DNA of 50,538 nucleotides from CAVOGJ01 sp963700865 (GTDB lineage Bacteria > Planctomycetota > Planctomycetia > Pirellulales > Pirellulaceae). The DNA lies in the NCBI GenBank assembly GCA_963700865.1, contig CAVOZC010000011.1:1-50538 (forward strand), given 5' to 3'. The notes below the pieces were generated by a model. That model was not told the origin of the DNA. It made no database searches and saw only the letters and a program-made list of their open reading frames with translations. The position numbers were made by a program, and so were the translations under genes. This document shows, piece after piece, positions 25,412 to 33,540 of this stretch; the stretch's first letter is position 1; each line of letters starts with the position of its first letter.

Positions 25412-25654
25412 ATGAATATCAAATTACCAGCTCAAGCGGCACAATTTGTGGAGGGCTTAGTGGAATCCGGAGAATATAAGTCCGCCGACGAAGCCGTTGC
25501 GGAAGGTATACGCTTGCTCATGAGCCAGCAACAACTGCGAGCCGAAATACAAGCGGGAATCGCCGAACTCGACGCCGGGCAGGGAATCGACGGAGAACAG
25601 GTCTTTGCTGAATTGCGGGAACGAGCCACAAAGCTGATGGAGTCAGCTGAGTAG
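25412..25654 (+). CDS. ParD-like (ribbon-helix-helix) antitoxin
   Basis: This is an 80-residue antitoxin of the ParD/CopG type. The N-terminal part (MNIKLPAQAAQFVEGLV, SGEYKSADEAVAEGIRLL) matches the DNA-binding ribbon-helix-helix of ParD, and the acidic C-terminal tail would wrap the toxin. The start is secure: GGAGG lies seven bases before the ATG at 25412. The toxin gene starts one base after the stop, the standard antitoxin-toxin order. Autorepression by the antitoxin and complex is expected from the family. Confidence 0.85.
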   Translation: MNIKLPAQAAQFVEGLVESGEYKSADEAVAEGIRLLMSQQQLRAEIQAGIAELDAGQGIDGEQVFAELRERATKLMESAE

Positions 25655-25655
25655 C

Positions 25656-25939
25656 ATGGCCCATCTGATCTTGCGCCGGCCGCAAGACGGGACTTGTCAG
25701 ACATTCTTGACTACATCGCCCGAGACAAGCCAATGGCGGCGGCGAATTGGGTCGAAAACATCGAACAGAAGTGCCGGCTGATCGCTGCGACGCCGGACTT
25801 CGGCGAAAGACGACCTGAATATGGTGCCGATATCCGTAGCAGCGTGATCGGACGTTACGTGATATTCTTCCGGCCAATCAAGGCCGGCATTGAAGTAGTG
25901 CGTGTTATTCCCGGCGACCGCGACATTCGATCACTTTAG
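25656..25939 (+). pseudogene. ParE/RelE-family toxin, one-base frameshift near the start
   Basis: The ATG at 25656 begins MAHLILR, the usual first strand of ParE. The rest of the toxin (PAARRDLSDILDYIARD, then FGERRPEYGADIRSSVIGRY and EVVRVIPGDRDI) is in a different frame from about 25675 to the stop at 25939. A single missing base in ttgcgccggcc restores a 95-residue ParE-like protein. Family toxins inhibit DNA gyrase (ParE) or cleave mRNA (RelE); the partner type suggests ParE. If the break is real the cell would carry an orphan antitoxin; a sequencing deletion is equally possible. Confidence 0.8.
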
Positions 25940-26725
25940 TGCGCGCCTCGATTTGTGAATATGCCGGAGGCTCATTCATAGATGGCGCGAGTCCCATCAA
26001 CCCGTGAGACGGTGTGAAGTTTATGACTTCGCTCCAACATTCGACCGTTTTTCGAGACTGCCGTAACCCGCTTCGGTCGCCATGACTCAGCACTGAAATT
26101 AAATCCGCTAACTCGCGTCGGAGTGAAACATCGAGGGGACTCAGAATTGCCCGCGGTCGATGAAGCCGGTGCGAATTCGGATTGATTTCCGACTGCACCA
26201 GGACGGTTCGACATGCGTCTCGAACGGGTCTTGCCGGTCCGCAAAAGCTACTCCAGCGCCATCAGATGGACTACACTATCGCCTGCCGCGGATTGCGGTC
26301 GGTGGAAAAGACCTCTGCGAGTTGGAACGAAGACGATCCTGCAGCGGGCGATGCATCCTCAGTGAGCTTTGGTGTGCCTGCCAGGCCCGTGGTACTCAGA
26401 GATATCCGCTGGTCGACGAAAGCATTTCGCCCACGCGGCCACGGTGGTTGGGGTTGGAACAACAGAAAAGCGGAGACGAGGGCGACTGCCGGGCCATCCA
26501 ATACCACTGGTCGATCGAGGCACGGAAAAATGCCGAAAATCACCACGCGCTAGACAAGAAATCGGCCACGTTTTCAAGAAACAGATGCGTCGGCATTGAG
26601 TCGTGTGGGGCGTCGCGGCAGCGGACAACATTGCTTGCGAGAGGTAGCGATGGAGAGGAAGATGGAACGGTGCCCGTCCACCCTCATGCCGCCCTTGTCG
26701 AGGCAATCTTTCGATTCGCAGTTTC
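25940..26725. other. 786-bp stretch without a recognisable gene
   Basis: A plus-strand frame of 189 codons (26160-26729) and a minus-strand frame of 167 codons overlap one another, but both have atypical composition (many Arg, Cys and Trp) and no recognisable domain. The plus-strand frame also runs over the sigma-factor start. I expect the promoter of the sigma-kinase operon in the last 100-200 bases but cannot point to a box. Confidence 0.4.
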
Positions 26726-27376
26726 ATGAGCGATGCCGAACTATCTCCCGCGCAATGTGATGAACTGGCCCCCGATCTGGAGCGGACCTTCGCATCACTT
26801 TCCAGTATCGCGCTGTCTGGGGATCGGCATGCCCGCATCGAGATGATGGACACATGTCGCAATTATTTGTTGTTTATTGCCAACCAGGAGTTGGATGCAC
26901 GAATTCATGCCAAGTGTGCACCGAGCGATGTCGTGCAAAATGTACTGGTAAAAGCGGTTGAGCACTTCGATGAGTTTCAGGGGGAGAACCAGCGTGCGCT
27001 GCTGAGTTGGCTGAGGCGTATTTTGGTCAACGAAATCGTCGACACGCGCCGGGCCTTCTTTGCGGCCGAGAAACGGGATGTCCGCCGAGAAATTTCTGGC
27101 GAACACGACCCGAATGGCGAGGCAGAACGTCTAGGAGTCATGGACCCTGACCACACACCTGCCACGCGCGCGGAGATGGCGGATGATGTGCGGCGATTGC
27201 AGGGAGCGCTGCGGCATTTGAGTCCCGATCACGAAGCGGTAATCCGACTGCGGAACTGGGAACGGCTTTCCTTTGCGGAAATCGGCCAGCGGTTGGGACG
27301 CAGCGAAGAAGCGGCCAAGAAGCTTTGGGCACGAGCGATCACGCGGTTGAAAGCAGTGCTTACGGACCAGGAATGA
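26726..27376 (+). CDS. ECF-type RNA polymerase sigma factor
   Basis: This is a 216-residue sigma-70-family factor of the extracytoplasmic-function group, which directs RNA polymerase to a small regulon. Region 2 is visible around KCAPSDVVQNVLVKAVEHFDEF to LLSWLRRILVNEIVD. Region 4 is LSPDHEAVIRLRNWERLSFAEI followed by the helix-turn-helix GQRLGRSEEAAKKLWARAI. The two are joined by a charged linker with acidic residues. Six bases after the stop begins a membrane Ser/Thr kinase, a recurrent planctomycete pairing in which the kinase is thought to control the sigma factor; no anti-sigma factor is present. The upstream 60 residues are somewhat longer than in small ECFs. Confidence 0.92.
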   Translation: MSDAELSPAQCDELAPDLERTFASLSSIALSGDRHARIEMMDTCRNYLLFIANQELDARIHAKCAPSDVVQNVLVKAVEHFDEFQGENQRALLSWLRRILVNEIVDTRRAFFAAEKRDVRREISGEHDPNGEAERLGVMDPDHTPATRAEMADDVRRLQGALRHLSPDHEAVIRLRNWERLSFAEIGQRLGRSEEAAKKLWARAITRLKAVLTDQE

Positions 27377-27382
27377 AGCGGC

Positions 27383-29788
27383 ATGTCACCTAGCGAACGA
27401 AACCCACTGCCGGACGAGCCTTGGATCGACCAACTCGTTAATGTGGATGAGCAATTGCGAGCGCTGGAGGAGACCCATCAGGACGAATCGACTGCCGTCG
27501 ACGATGGCTCCCTGGACCGGCAGGCTGCCGATTGCCTTAGATTGCTTTCGCGAGTTCGGAAAGAAACGTCGCACTGGCCCGGTCCCTCGGAGAGTTGGCA
27601 GTGGCTTTACTGCGAAGAATTAACACCTCAGCGAATTGGACGATTTGAGATTCGAAGACGCCTGGGCCTGGGTGGATTTGGCATCGTCTTCCTCGCCTAC
27701 GATCCTCGACTGAATCGCGACGTCGCTCTAAAGGTACCCAAGTTGGAATCTATGGTCTCGCGCGAGGCGCGACGGCGATTCCTCCGCGAGTCAAGACTGA
27801 CGGCCGCTCTGGCCCACCCGAATATCGCCCCTGTTTTCGAGGCCGGCATTATCGAACCGGTGGCCTACATTGCCACGGCGTTCTGTCCGGCAGGATCGAT
27901 TTACGATTTATTATTGTCGCGCGAGGGTACTGCACTGGCGCCCAGATCGGCGGCTCGGCTGATAATGACACTGGCAGAGGCCGTGCAACATGCCCATAGC
28001 CGCGGCATCCTGCATCGCGATATCAAGCCGGGCAACATTCTATTGGACGTTTCACCAGATCAACTCGCCGGCCTGGCGGACAATCCAGATCGACTGGCAC
28101 AGTCCGCTCGCCTCACTGATTTCGGACTAGGTCGCCATCTTGCCTCGGGGGATGGTCAAGATGAACTGGACGAGGACCCGACCCGAACCGGCGCGATGGT
28201 CGGCACACCGGCCTATATGGCGCCGGAACAGATCGCCGGGCAGCGTGATTCCATCACCGAGCTGGCAGACATTTATGCGTTGGGGGCAACGCTCTTCTGC
28301 CTGCTTGTCGGACAGCCTCCTTTCCGTCGCGACTCGGATTGGGACACGCTGAAGGCCGTTCAGCAGGAAGAGCCTGCGATTCCGAGTCAACAGCGCGTCG
28401 GCATTTCGCGAGACCTGGACGCGATTTGTTTGAGGTGCTTGGAAAAGAACCCTCAAGATCGCTATCACTCCGCCAGCGAACTCGCGGAAGACTTAGGCCG
28501 ATTCTTGAATGACGAGCCAGTCCTTGCCAGACGCATCAGTCCGATCGATCGTACGGTTCGTTGGTGCCGCCGCAATCTGTTGCTGTCCAGTTCGTTGGCA
28601 GCGTTGATCGTTGTCCTGGTGGCCGCAACAGCCGTCTCATCCGCTCTCTGGTGGAAAGCGGACCGAGCCTGGCGGGCATCCGTGATGCACGAGTCAGAAG
28701 CCTCGCAGCGAGCCACGGAGGCAATCGTACAATCGAAGCGCGTCCGCCAAGCGGTAGATCAATTGCTGAGCGCCATCGCCGACGAGCCGTCGCTGAAATC
28801 AAGTGGAATGGAACCATTTCGACAGAAACTGCTTGCCTCGGCCAACGATTTTTACGATCAAATTCGGCGCGATGATCCGACCAATCTGGAGGTGATATCG
28901 GAAAACCTCGAAACCACCGTCCGTTTGGCATCGATTCATCGCATATTGGGGGATCATCGGCGAGCGCTGACACTGTGGCAAGAAGCTGCCGCGGTTTGTC
29001 GCAAATCGTTTCCAGACGACTTGGCTCGGCTGGCCAAGCTGTTGGGTTCACAAGCCCAGGAGCTGGAGGCCTTGGGCGAGGTCAGCGCCGCCGGCGACCT
29101 GTCGCTTGAGGCCCTTCGCCTTCAACGGCGTTCGACTCAGCAACAACCATCGATTGAGCAAGACACCAATCTCGTGCGACTATTCGTGCACACCGCCCAA
29201 ACGAAGCTGGCCGCGGGCTCCGCCGGCGAAGCGAATCAACTGCTGGATGAGGCAATTGCCCTGGTCGAAGCAATCACCGGTAGTCCGATGACCGATTGGC
29301 CCCCGTGCAAACTATGGGGCATTGTTTTGCGTGACAAAGCCCGCGCTTTGTCGGCATTAGGAAGCTACGAGCAGTCCGACCAGTTTGCAGAACTGGCCAT
29401 GGGCATGATGAACAGCTGCCTGCAGCAGTCACCGACCGACCGATCGGCGTATCTGATGCATCTGTCGTCACTACGACGGACAGCAGGCAACAATCGCGAG
29501 CAAACGGGTGAACTCACGGACGCGCTCGAGCAGTACAGGCTGGCGCAACAATTGGCAACCGAATTGGTCGAGCAACATCCGGACGTGGGCATGCTGCATG
29601 ACTACGTGATTCAGCAGAGCAGCACCCTGGCCCGCCTGATGATCACTCAGGGCGAGCTGGCGGAGGCCACGAAGTTGTTGGATGAAGGCCAAGATCATCT
29701 TGAGACATGTCGTCAGCAATTCCCGGATCTGGCCCCGCAGTGGGAACTGCGAACCCAGGAATTAGAGGCAATTCGAAACCAGCGTTGA
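27383..29788 (+). CDS. Membrane serine/threonine protein kinase with TPR-like sensor region
   Basis: This is an 801-residue Hanks-type kinase. The N-terminal 85 residues are acidic and unassigned. The kinase domain spans about 87-380: glycine loop GLGGFG (95-100), catalytic Lys117 in VALKV, HRDIKPGNILLD (Asp213, Asn218), DFG at 246-248 and GTPAYMAPEQ. One membrane helix follows (about 399-424, LSSSLAALIVVLVAATAVSS), then a roughly 375-residue helical region with repeated 30-40-residue units (such as LEVISENLETTVRLASIHRI, GDHRRALTLWQEAAAV), most like TPRs. By topology that region would lie outside the cytoplasm. The gene is translationally close to the sigma factor upstream, and I infer it regulates it. 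Confidence 0.92.
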   Translation: MSPSERNPLPDEPWIDQLVNVDEQLRALEETHQDESTAVDDGSLDRQAADCLRLLSRVRKETSHWPGPSESWQWLYCEELTPQRIGRFEIRRRLGLGGFGIVFLAYDPRLNRDVALKVPKLESMVSREARRRFLRESRLTAALAHPNIAPVFEAGIIEPVAYIATAFCPAGSIYDLLLSREGTALAPRSAARLIMTLAEAVQHAHSRGILHRDIKPGNILLDVSPDQLAGLADNPDRLAQSARLTDFGLGRHLASGDGQDELDEDPTRTGAMVGTPAYMAPEQIAGQRDSITELADIYALGATLFCLLVGQPPFRRDSDWDTLKAVQQEEPAIPSQQRVGISRDLDAICLRCLEKNPQDRYHSASELAEDLGRFLNDEPVLARRISPIDRTVRWCRRNLLLSSSLAALIVVLVAATAVSSALWWKADRAWRASVMHESEASQRATEAIVQSKRVRQAVDQLLSAIADEPSLKSSGMEPFRQKLLASANDFYDQIRRDDPTNLEVISENLETTVRLASIHRILGDHRRALTLWQEAAAVCRKSFPDDLARLAKLLGSQAQELEALGEVSAAGDLSLEALRLQRRSTQQQPSIEQDTNLVRLFVHTAQTKLAAGSAGEANQLLDEAIALVEAITGSPMTDWPPCKLWGIVLRDKARALSALGSYEQSDQFAELAMGMMNSCLQQSPTDRSAYLMHLSSLRRTAGNNREQTGELTDALEQYRLAQQLATELVEQHPDVGMLHDYVIQQSSTLARLMITQGELAEATKLLDEGQDHLETCRQQFPDLAPQWELRTQELEAIRNQR

Positions 29789-30233
29789 GTCACGCGGGAC
29801 TTGCTTTGTGGCGCGTCGCGAAAGTCGCAACTGGTCGGCGAGAACCAGGAACGGCAATACGGAAATCAACCCGGGCCGGCCGTTGCTGACGAGAAACATC
29901 GTGAATCAAACGATGACCCGCCGGTCGTTCCCGTCATGTTTTTGACTCATGATGGTCTTTACTTCCGGACTCTGATTCGCACAGTCGAAGTCCCGCGCAA
30001 GGACGCGGCAACCGTGCCATGAGTGCCGGTGGAATAAACCGGTACGGGACCTAAGTTCGTCCCTGCACCTCTTCATGCCCTGTCATCGCGAAAATCCTCG
30101 GTGCCGGCGGATCATCGCGGAAAAATAGGCGTCCCCCGCGGCACGCCACTACGTCTAGCGGCATGAGGCAACGGCTGATACGCCGCCGCTGCCAGGCGAA
30201 AGGGTCGAGCCGGTTCCAAGTTCGGAGACTCCC
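29789..30233. other. 445-bp intergenic stretch
   Basis: No recognisable gene lies between the kinase and the giant surface protein. Short frames (29801-30022 plus, 30051-30374 minus) have no family resemblance. The region presumably carries the terminator of the sigma-kinase operon and the promoter of the next gene, but I cannot identify either. Confidence 0.4.
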
Positions 30234-31448
30234 ATGACACGTACACCACCCATCGACAGCTGGTTCAAGAAGCGTCTCACTCGTCGTCGGCGACTTGGCT
30301 TCGAGTCGCTGGAGGATCGTCGCTTGTTGGCCCTGGTGGCGTGGGATGGGGGCGGTGACGGGACCTCCTGGCACGATCCGCTCAACTGGGATACCAATGT
30401 ACTACCCACGAGCGTCGATGACGTGACGATTGACGTCCCGGGCAATGTCACCGTGGTGGTTAACAGCATTTCCGGAGGTCCAGTCGTCAACAGCATTCAG
30501 TCGAATGAATTCCTGCAGCTCAGCGCAGGCGACTTGGCCGTCAACGCGGCATCGACCTTTGCGGCGGGCATCAGCGTGAGTTTCGGTTCGCTAACCGGCT
30601 CCGGCGATATCACGTTGGGAGGCAGCAGTTTTGCAACAGCGGCCACAATCGGCGGAACGGGCAAGTTGACCATCGCAGCCGGTGCATCCTTCGGGATGGG
30701 CAGTTTGATCGCCAGCAACTTTGAACGTGTAACCGACAACTTTGGGACCATGACGATCGGATCTCCTCAAAGTGGCAGTGCGGTCACGCGAGTTTCATTC
30801 GTGGGCACGGGTGATCGGTTGATCGTCCATCCGGGCGGGACACTCCACCTGGTCGACGCGGGATTGATTTCTGGTTCGGCCGGTGCCCGCATCGTGAACG
30901 ACGGAACGCTGCAACGCACAGGCGTGGGTGAGACGTTTGAGGTCGCGGCGGAGCTTGTGAATCAGGGCCTCACGGAGATCGTGGACGGCACGCTGAAACT
31001 AAATGGTGGATCGACGACCTCGTCACTCGATGTGCAAGCGGATGCGACGTTAAGCTTCTCCGGTGGATTTGGTTTTGGAACGGGGACAGCGGTGACCGGT
31101 GACGGAACCCTGAAGTTTTTCAGCGGAACCTATGATTTCTCGGATGCTCAGTTTCTGCCCACGGGGACTGTCGAGTTTCGCAGCGGCACGACCACGATTG
31201 CCAACACACTGCCCGCCGGTTTGTCGATCCCGTTTCTCAGCGGCACCGTGGTCTTTAACGCCGATCAGGTGCTGGATTCCGTGTCCTATCAACTGGCCAC
31301 GATTGGCGGCAGCGGCGACCTGACATTGGCCGGCAACTCCCTGCTCAACGGGCTCACGCTCGCACGGTACGGGCACCGCCACGATTGCCGCGGGAGCCGA
31401 CATGAGTGTCGGCGGGTTCAACGCCACGTTCAAGCGAGCCGTGGATAG
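30234..31448 (+). CDS. Giant surface protein, segment 1: N-terminus and first repeat-rich beta region
   Basis: The gene begins at the ATG at 30234, with a basic stretch and the planctomycete surface motif FESLEDRRLLAL, then a beta-rich region that resembles autotransporter-like or parallel-beta-helix repeats (WDGGGDGTSWHDPLNWDT, GGTGKLTIAAGASFGMGS, LVNQGLTEIVDGTLKLNGG). About residue 290 starts a roughly 185-residue unit (GDGTLKFFSGTYDFSDAQ) that recurs in segment 2. The frame leaves this repeat at about 31365 because the first copy has one extra C (ctcgcacgg against ctcgacgg in the second copy), and ends in nonsense at 31448. Segments 1-4 are one gene of about 2,800 codons. Confidence 0.85.
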   Translation: MTRTPPIDSWFKKRLTRRRRLGFESLEDRRLLALVAWDGGGDGTSWHDPLNWDTNVLPTSVDDVTIDVPGNVTVVVNSISGGPVVNSIQSNEFLQLSAGDLAVNAASTFAAGISVSFGSLTGSGDITLGGSSFATAATIGGTGKLTIAAGASFGMGSLIASNFERVTDNFGTMTIGSPQSGSAVTRVSFVGTGDRLIVHPGGTLHLVDAGLISGSAGARIVNDGTLQRTGVGETFEVAAELVNQGLTEIVDGTLKLNGGSTTSSLDVQADATLSFSGGFGFGTGTAVTGDGTLKFFSGTYDFSDAQFLPTGTVEFRSGTTTIANTLPAGLSIPFLSGTVVFNADQVLDSVSYQLATIGGSGDLTLAGNSLLNGLTLARYGHRHDCRGSRHECRRVQRHVQASRG

Positions 31449-32345
31449 TTTTGGGAAGCTGCGCGTTAACACCAATCGAGTCTCTCTCGATGCGACGTGG
31501 ACCAACCGACCCGGCAGCGAGTTCATTCTCAATTCCGGCGGCACGCTCGGCCGCGGTAACGTCGCCAACGTGACGTTTATCAATCAGGGGACCGTTTCTA
31601 AAATCGGTACCGGAGTGTCGGAAGTGCTGTCGGGTGTGCATCTTCAGAATGACGGCGTCCTGGAAATTGCAGAAGGCACCCTCAAAGTCAACGGTGGAGG
31701 TTCCACGACGACTTCGATCGATGTGCCGACGAATGCCGCGATTGAATGGTCAGGTGGTTTTGGATTTGCAGCTGGGACAGCGCTGACCGGCGACGGAACC
31801 CTGAAGTTTTTCAGCGGAACCTATGATTTCTCGGATGCTCAGTTTCTGCCCACGGGGACCGTCGAGTTTCGCAGCGGCACGACCACTATTGCCAACACAC
31901 TGCCCGCCGGTTTGTCGATCCCGTTTCTCAGCGGCACCGTGGTCTTTAACGCCGATCAGGTGCTGGATTCCGTGTCCTATCTACTGGCCACGGTTGGCGG
32001 CAGCGGCGACCTGACATTGGCCGGCAACTCCTTGCTCAACGGGCTCACGCTCGACGGTACGGGCACCGCCACGATTGCCGCGGGAGCCGACATGAGTGTC
32101 GGCGGGTTCAACGCCACGTTCAAGCGAGCCGTGGATAGTTTTGGGAAGCTGCGCGTTAACACCAATCGAGTCTCTCTCGATGCGACGTGGACCAACCGAC
32201 CCGGCAGCGAGTTCATTCTCAATTCCGGCGGCACGCTCGGCCGCGGTAACGTCGCCAACGTGACGTTTATCAATCAGGGGACCGTTTCTAAAATCGGTAC
32301 CGGAGTGTCGGAAGTGCTGTCGGGTGTGCATCTTCAGAATGACGG
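31101..32345 (+). repeat. Internal ~554-bp direct duplication in the giant gene
   Basis: 31101-31655 and 31792-32345 are about 99% identical: five substitutions and one inserted base (near 31365) were seen by eye. Between them lies a 136-base unique spacer. The near-identity of synonymous sites points to a recent duplication or gene conversion inside the gene, or to an assembly artefact. Confidence 0.88.
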
Positions 32346-33540
32346 TAAGATCACTGTTTCCGATGGTCCCCTCCGCTTTGCCGTGGGATCACAACTCCAA
32401 AATCTCCTTGGTGCCACACTGTCCGGCGGGGCCTTTTTCATTGAATCCACACTTGAGCTCTTCAATGCGTCGGCGATCAACGTCATCGACGCCGACCTGA
32501 CGCTCAGCGGTCCGACAGCCCAAGTCCTCTTGTGTCCCCAGACGCCCTGCACGGCTGGTGTCGATGCACTTGCTGGACTGGATGTGATCACCGCCGAAGG
32601 CCGCCTGGCGATCGAACGCGACCGAGATTTTGTGACGGCCGGCGACCTGCTGAATGATGGCCAACTGGCGATTGGACCCGCCAGCGATCTGCAGGTCACA
32701 GGGACCTATTCGCAGACGGCCGGCGCCGACTTCACGATAGGCATCGGCGGTCGACCGGGAACGGGTCAGTTCGGGACCTTCACGAGTTCCCAGAACGTGG
32801 CGCTCGACGGTGCCTTCGAGGTCCTGCTGTTTGACGGATTCGGACCCACCTTGGGGGACGTCTACCAGGTGATGAACTTTCCCGATCGTCAACTCAGCGA
32901 CTTTGCGGAACGCAATGGACTGTTCCTGGGTCGGACGCAGGCATTCGATGTTGTCACCCACGCGACAGACGTCACCGTCAATGCGGTGGCCTCCGCGGCG
33001 GACCTGGCCGTGGACCAGTTGTCGCTCGCCCATCCCAACCAAGCCGACGTGGGCGACACCATCCAGATCGAGTACACGGCCCAAAACGTAGCGGGTCAAC
33101 CCATTGGCGGAGATTGGGTGGATTCGGTTTATTTGTCCACCGACAATGTCCTGGATGCGGGCGACATACTGCTGCAACGGATTAATCGTACGGGTGGACT
33201 CGCAGCCGGCGCCAGCTACACCGAATCGATTCAAACGACGCTGCCAGGGCTGATTGAGGCGGACTATCGCCCGATCGTCGTGGCCGACAGTCGCGGACAG
33301 GTTCCCGACAGCGATCGCACCAGCAACACGGCCGTATCGCCGGGGTTCATTCAAACGCAGTTCCCCAATCTCCAGCTGGGAACCACGCTGACCGATCTGA
33401 TCGCCGATGGACAAGACGTCTACCTGCGGCTCGACGTTCCCGACGGTGTTGGACATTCGCCTGACGGTCTCGTTGCCGGGAAGCGATCAGGCGGAGTTAT
33501 TTGTGCGGCACGGCGGAGTCGCCTCGCGCAGTGTCTTTGA
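31402..33540 (+). CDS. Giant surface protein, segment 2: repeat copy 2 and CARDB-like domain
   Basis: This continues segment 1 in frame 1 (meaningful from about 31366). It completes the first repeat (TGTATIAAGADMSVGGFNAT, LDATWTNRPGSEFILNSGG), gives the full second copy and then a non-repeat beta domain ending near 32900. A CARDB-like domain follows (LAVDQLSLAHPNQADVGDTI, GGDWVDSVYLSTDNVLDAGD, GLIEADYRPIVVADSRGQVP), typical of extracellular planctomycete proteins. The family sequence leaves this frame near 33465 (DVPDGV followed by LDIRLTVSLPG in the next frame). The apparent start at 31402 is internal. Confidence 0.83.
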   Translation: MSVGGFNATFKRAVDSFGKLRVNTNRVSLDATWTNRPGSEFILNSGGTLGRGNVANVTFINQGTVSKIGTGVSEVLSGVHLQNDGVLEIAEGTLKVNGGGSTTTSIDVPTNAAIEWSGGFGFAAGTALTGDGTLKFFSGTYDFSDAQFLPTGTVEFRSGTTTIANTLPAGLSIPFLSGTVVFNADQVLDSVSYLLATVGGSGDLTLAGNSLLNGLTLDGTGTATIAAGADMSVGGFNATFKRAVDSFGKLRVNTNRVSLDATWTNRPGSEFILNSGGTLGRGNVANVTFINQGTVSKIGTGVSEVLSGVHLQNDGKITVSDGPLRFAVGSQLQNLLGATLSGGAFFIESTLELFNASAINVIDADLTLSGPTAQVLLCPQTPCTAGVDALAGLDVITAEGRLAIERDRDFVTAGDLLNDGQLAIGPASDLQVTGTYSQTAGADFTIGIGGRPGTGQFGTFTSSQNVALDGAFEVLLFDGFGPTLGDVYQVMNFPDRQLSDFAERNGLFLGRTQAFDVVTHATDVTVNAVASAADLAVDQLSLAHPNQADVGDTIQIEYTAQNVAGQPIGGDWVDSVYLSTDNVLDAGDILLQRINRTGGLAAGASYTESIQTTLPGLIEADYRPIVVADSRGQVPDSDRTSNTAVSPGFIQTQFPNLQLGTTLTDLIADGQDVYLRLDVPDGVGHSPDGLVAGKRSGGVICAARRSRLAQCL

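Noticed and set aside
26160..26729. 189-codon plus-strand frame upstream of the sigma factor
   Set aside because: No family resemblance, unusual Cys/Trp/Arg content, and it overlaps the sigma-factor start.
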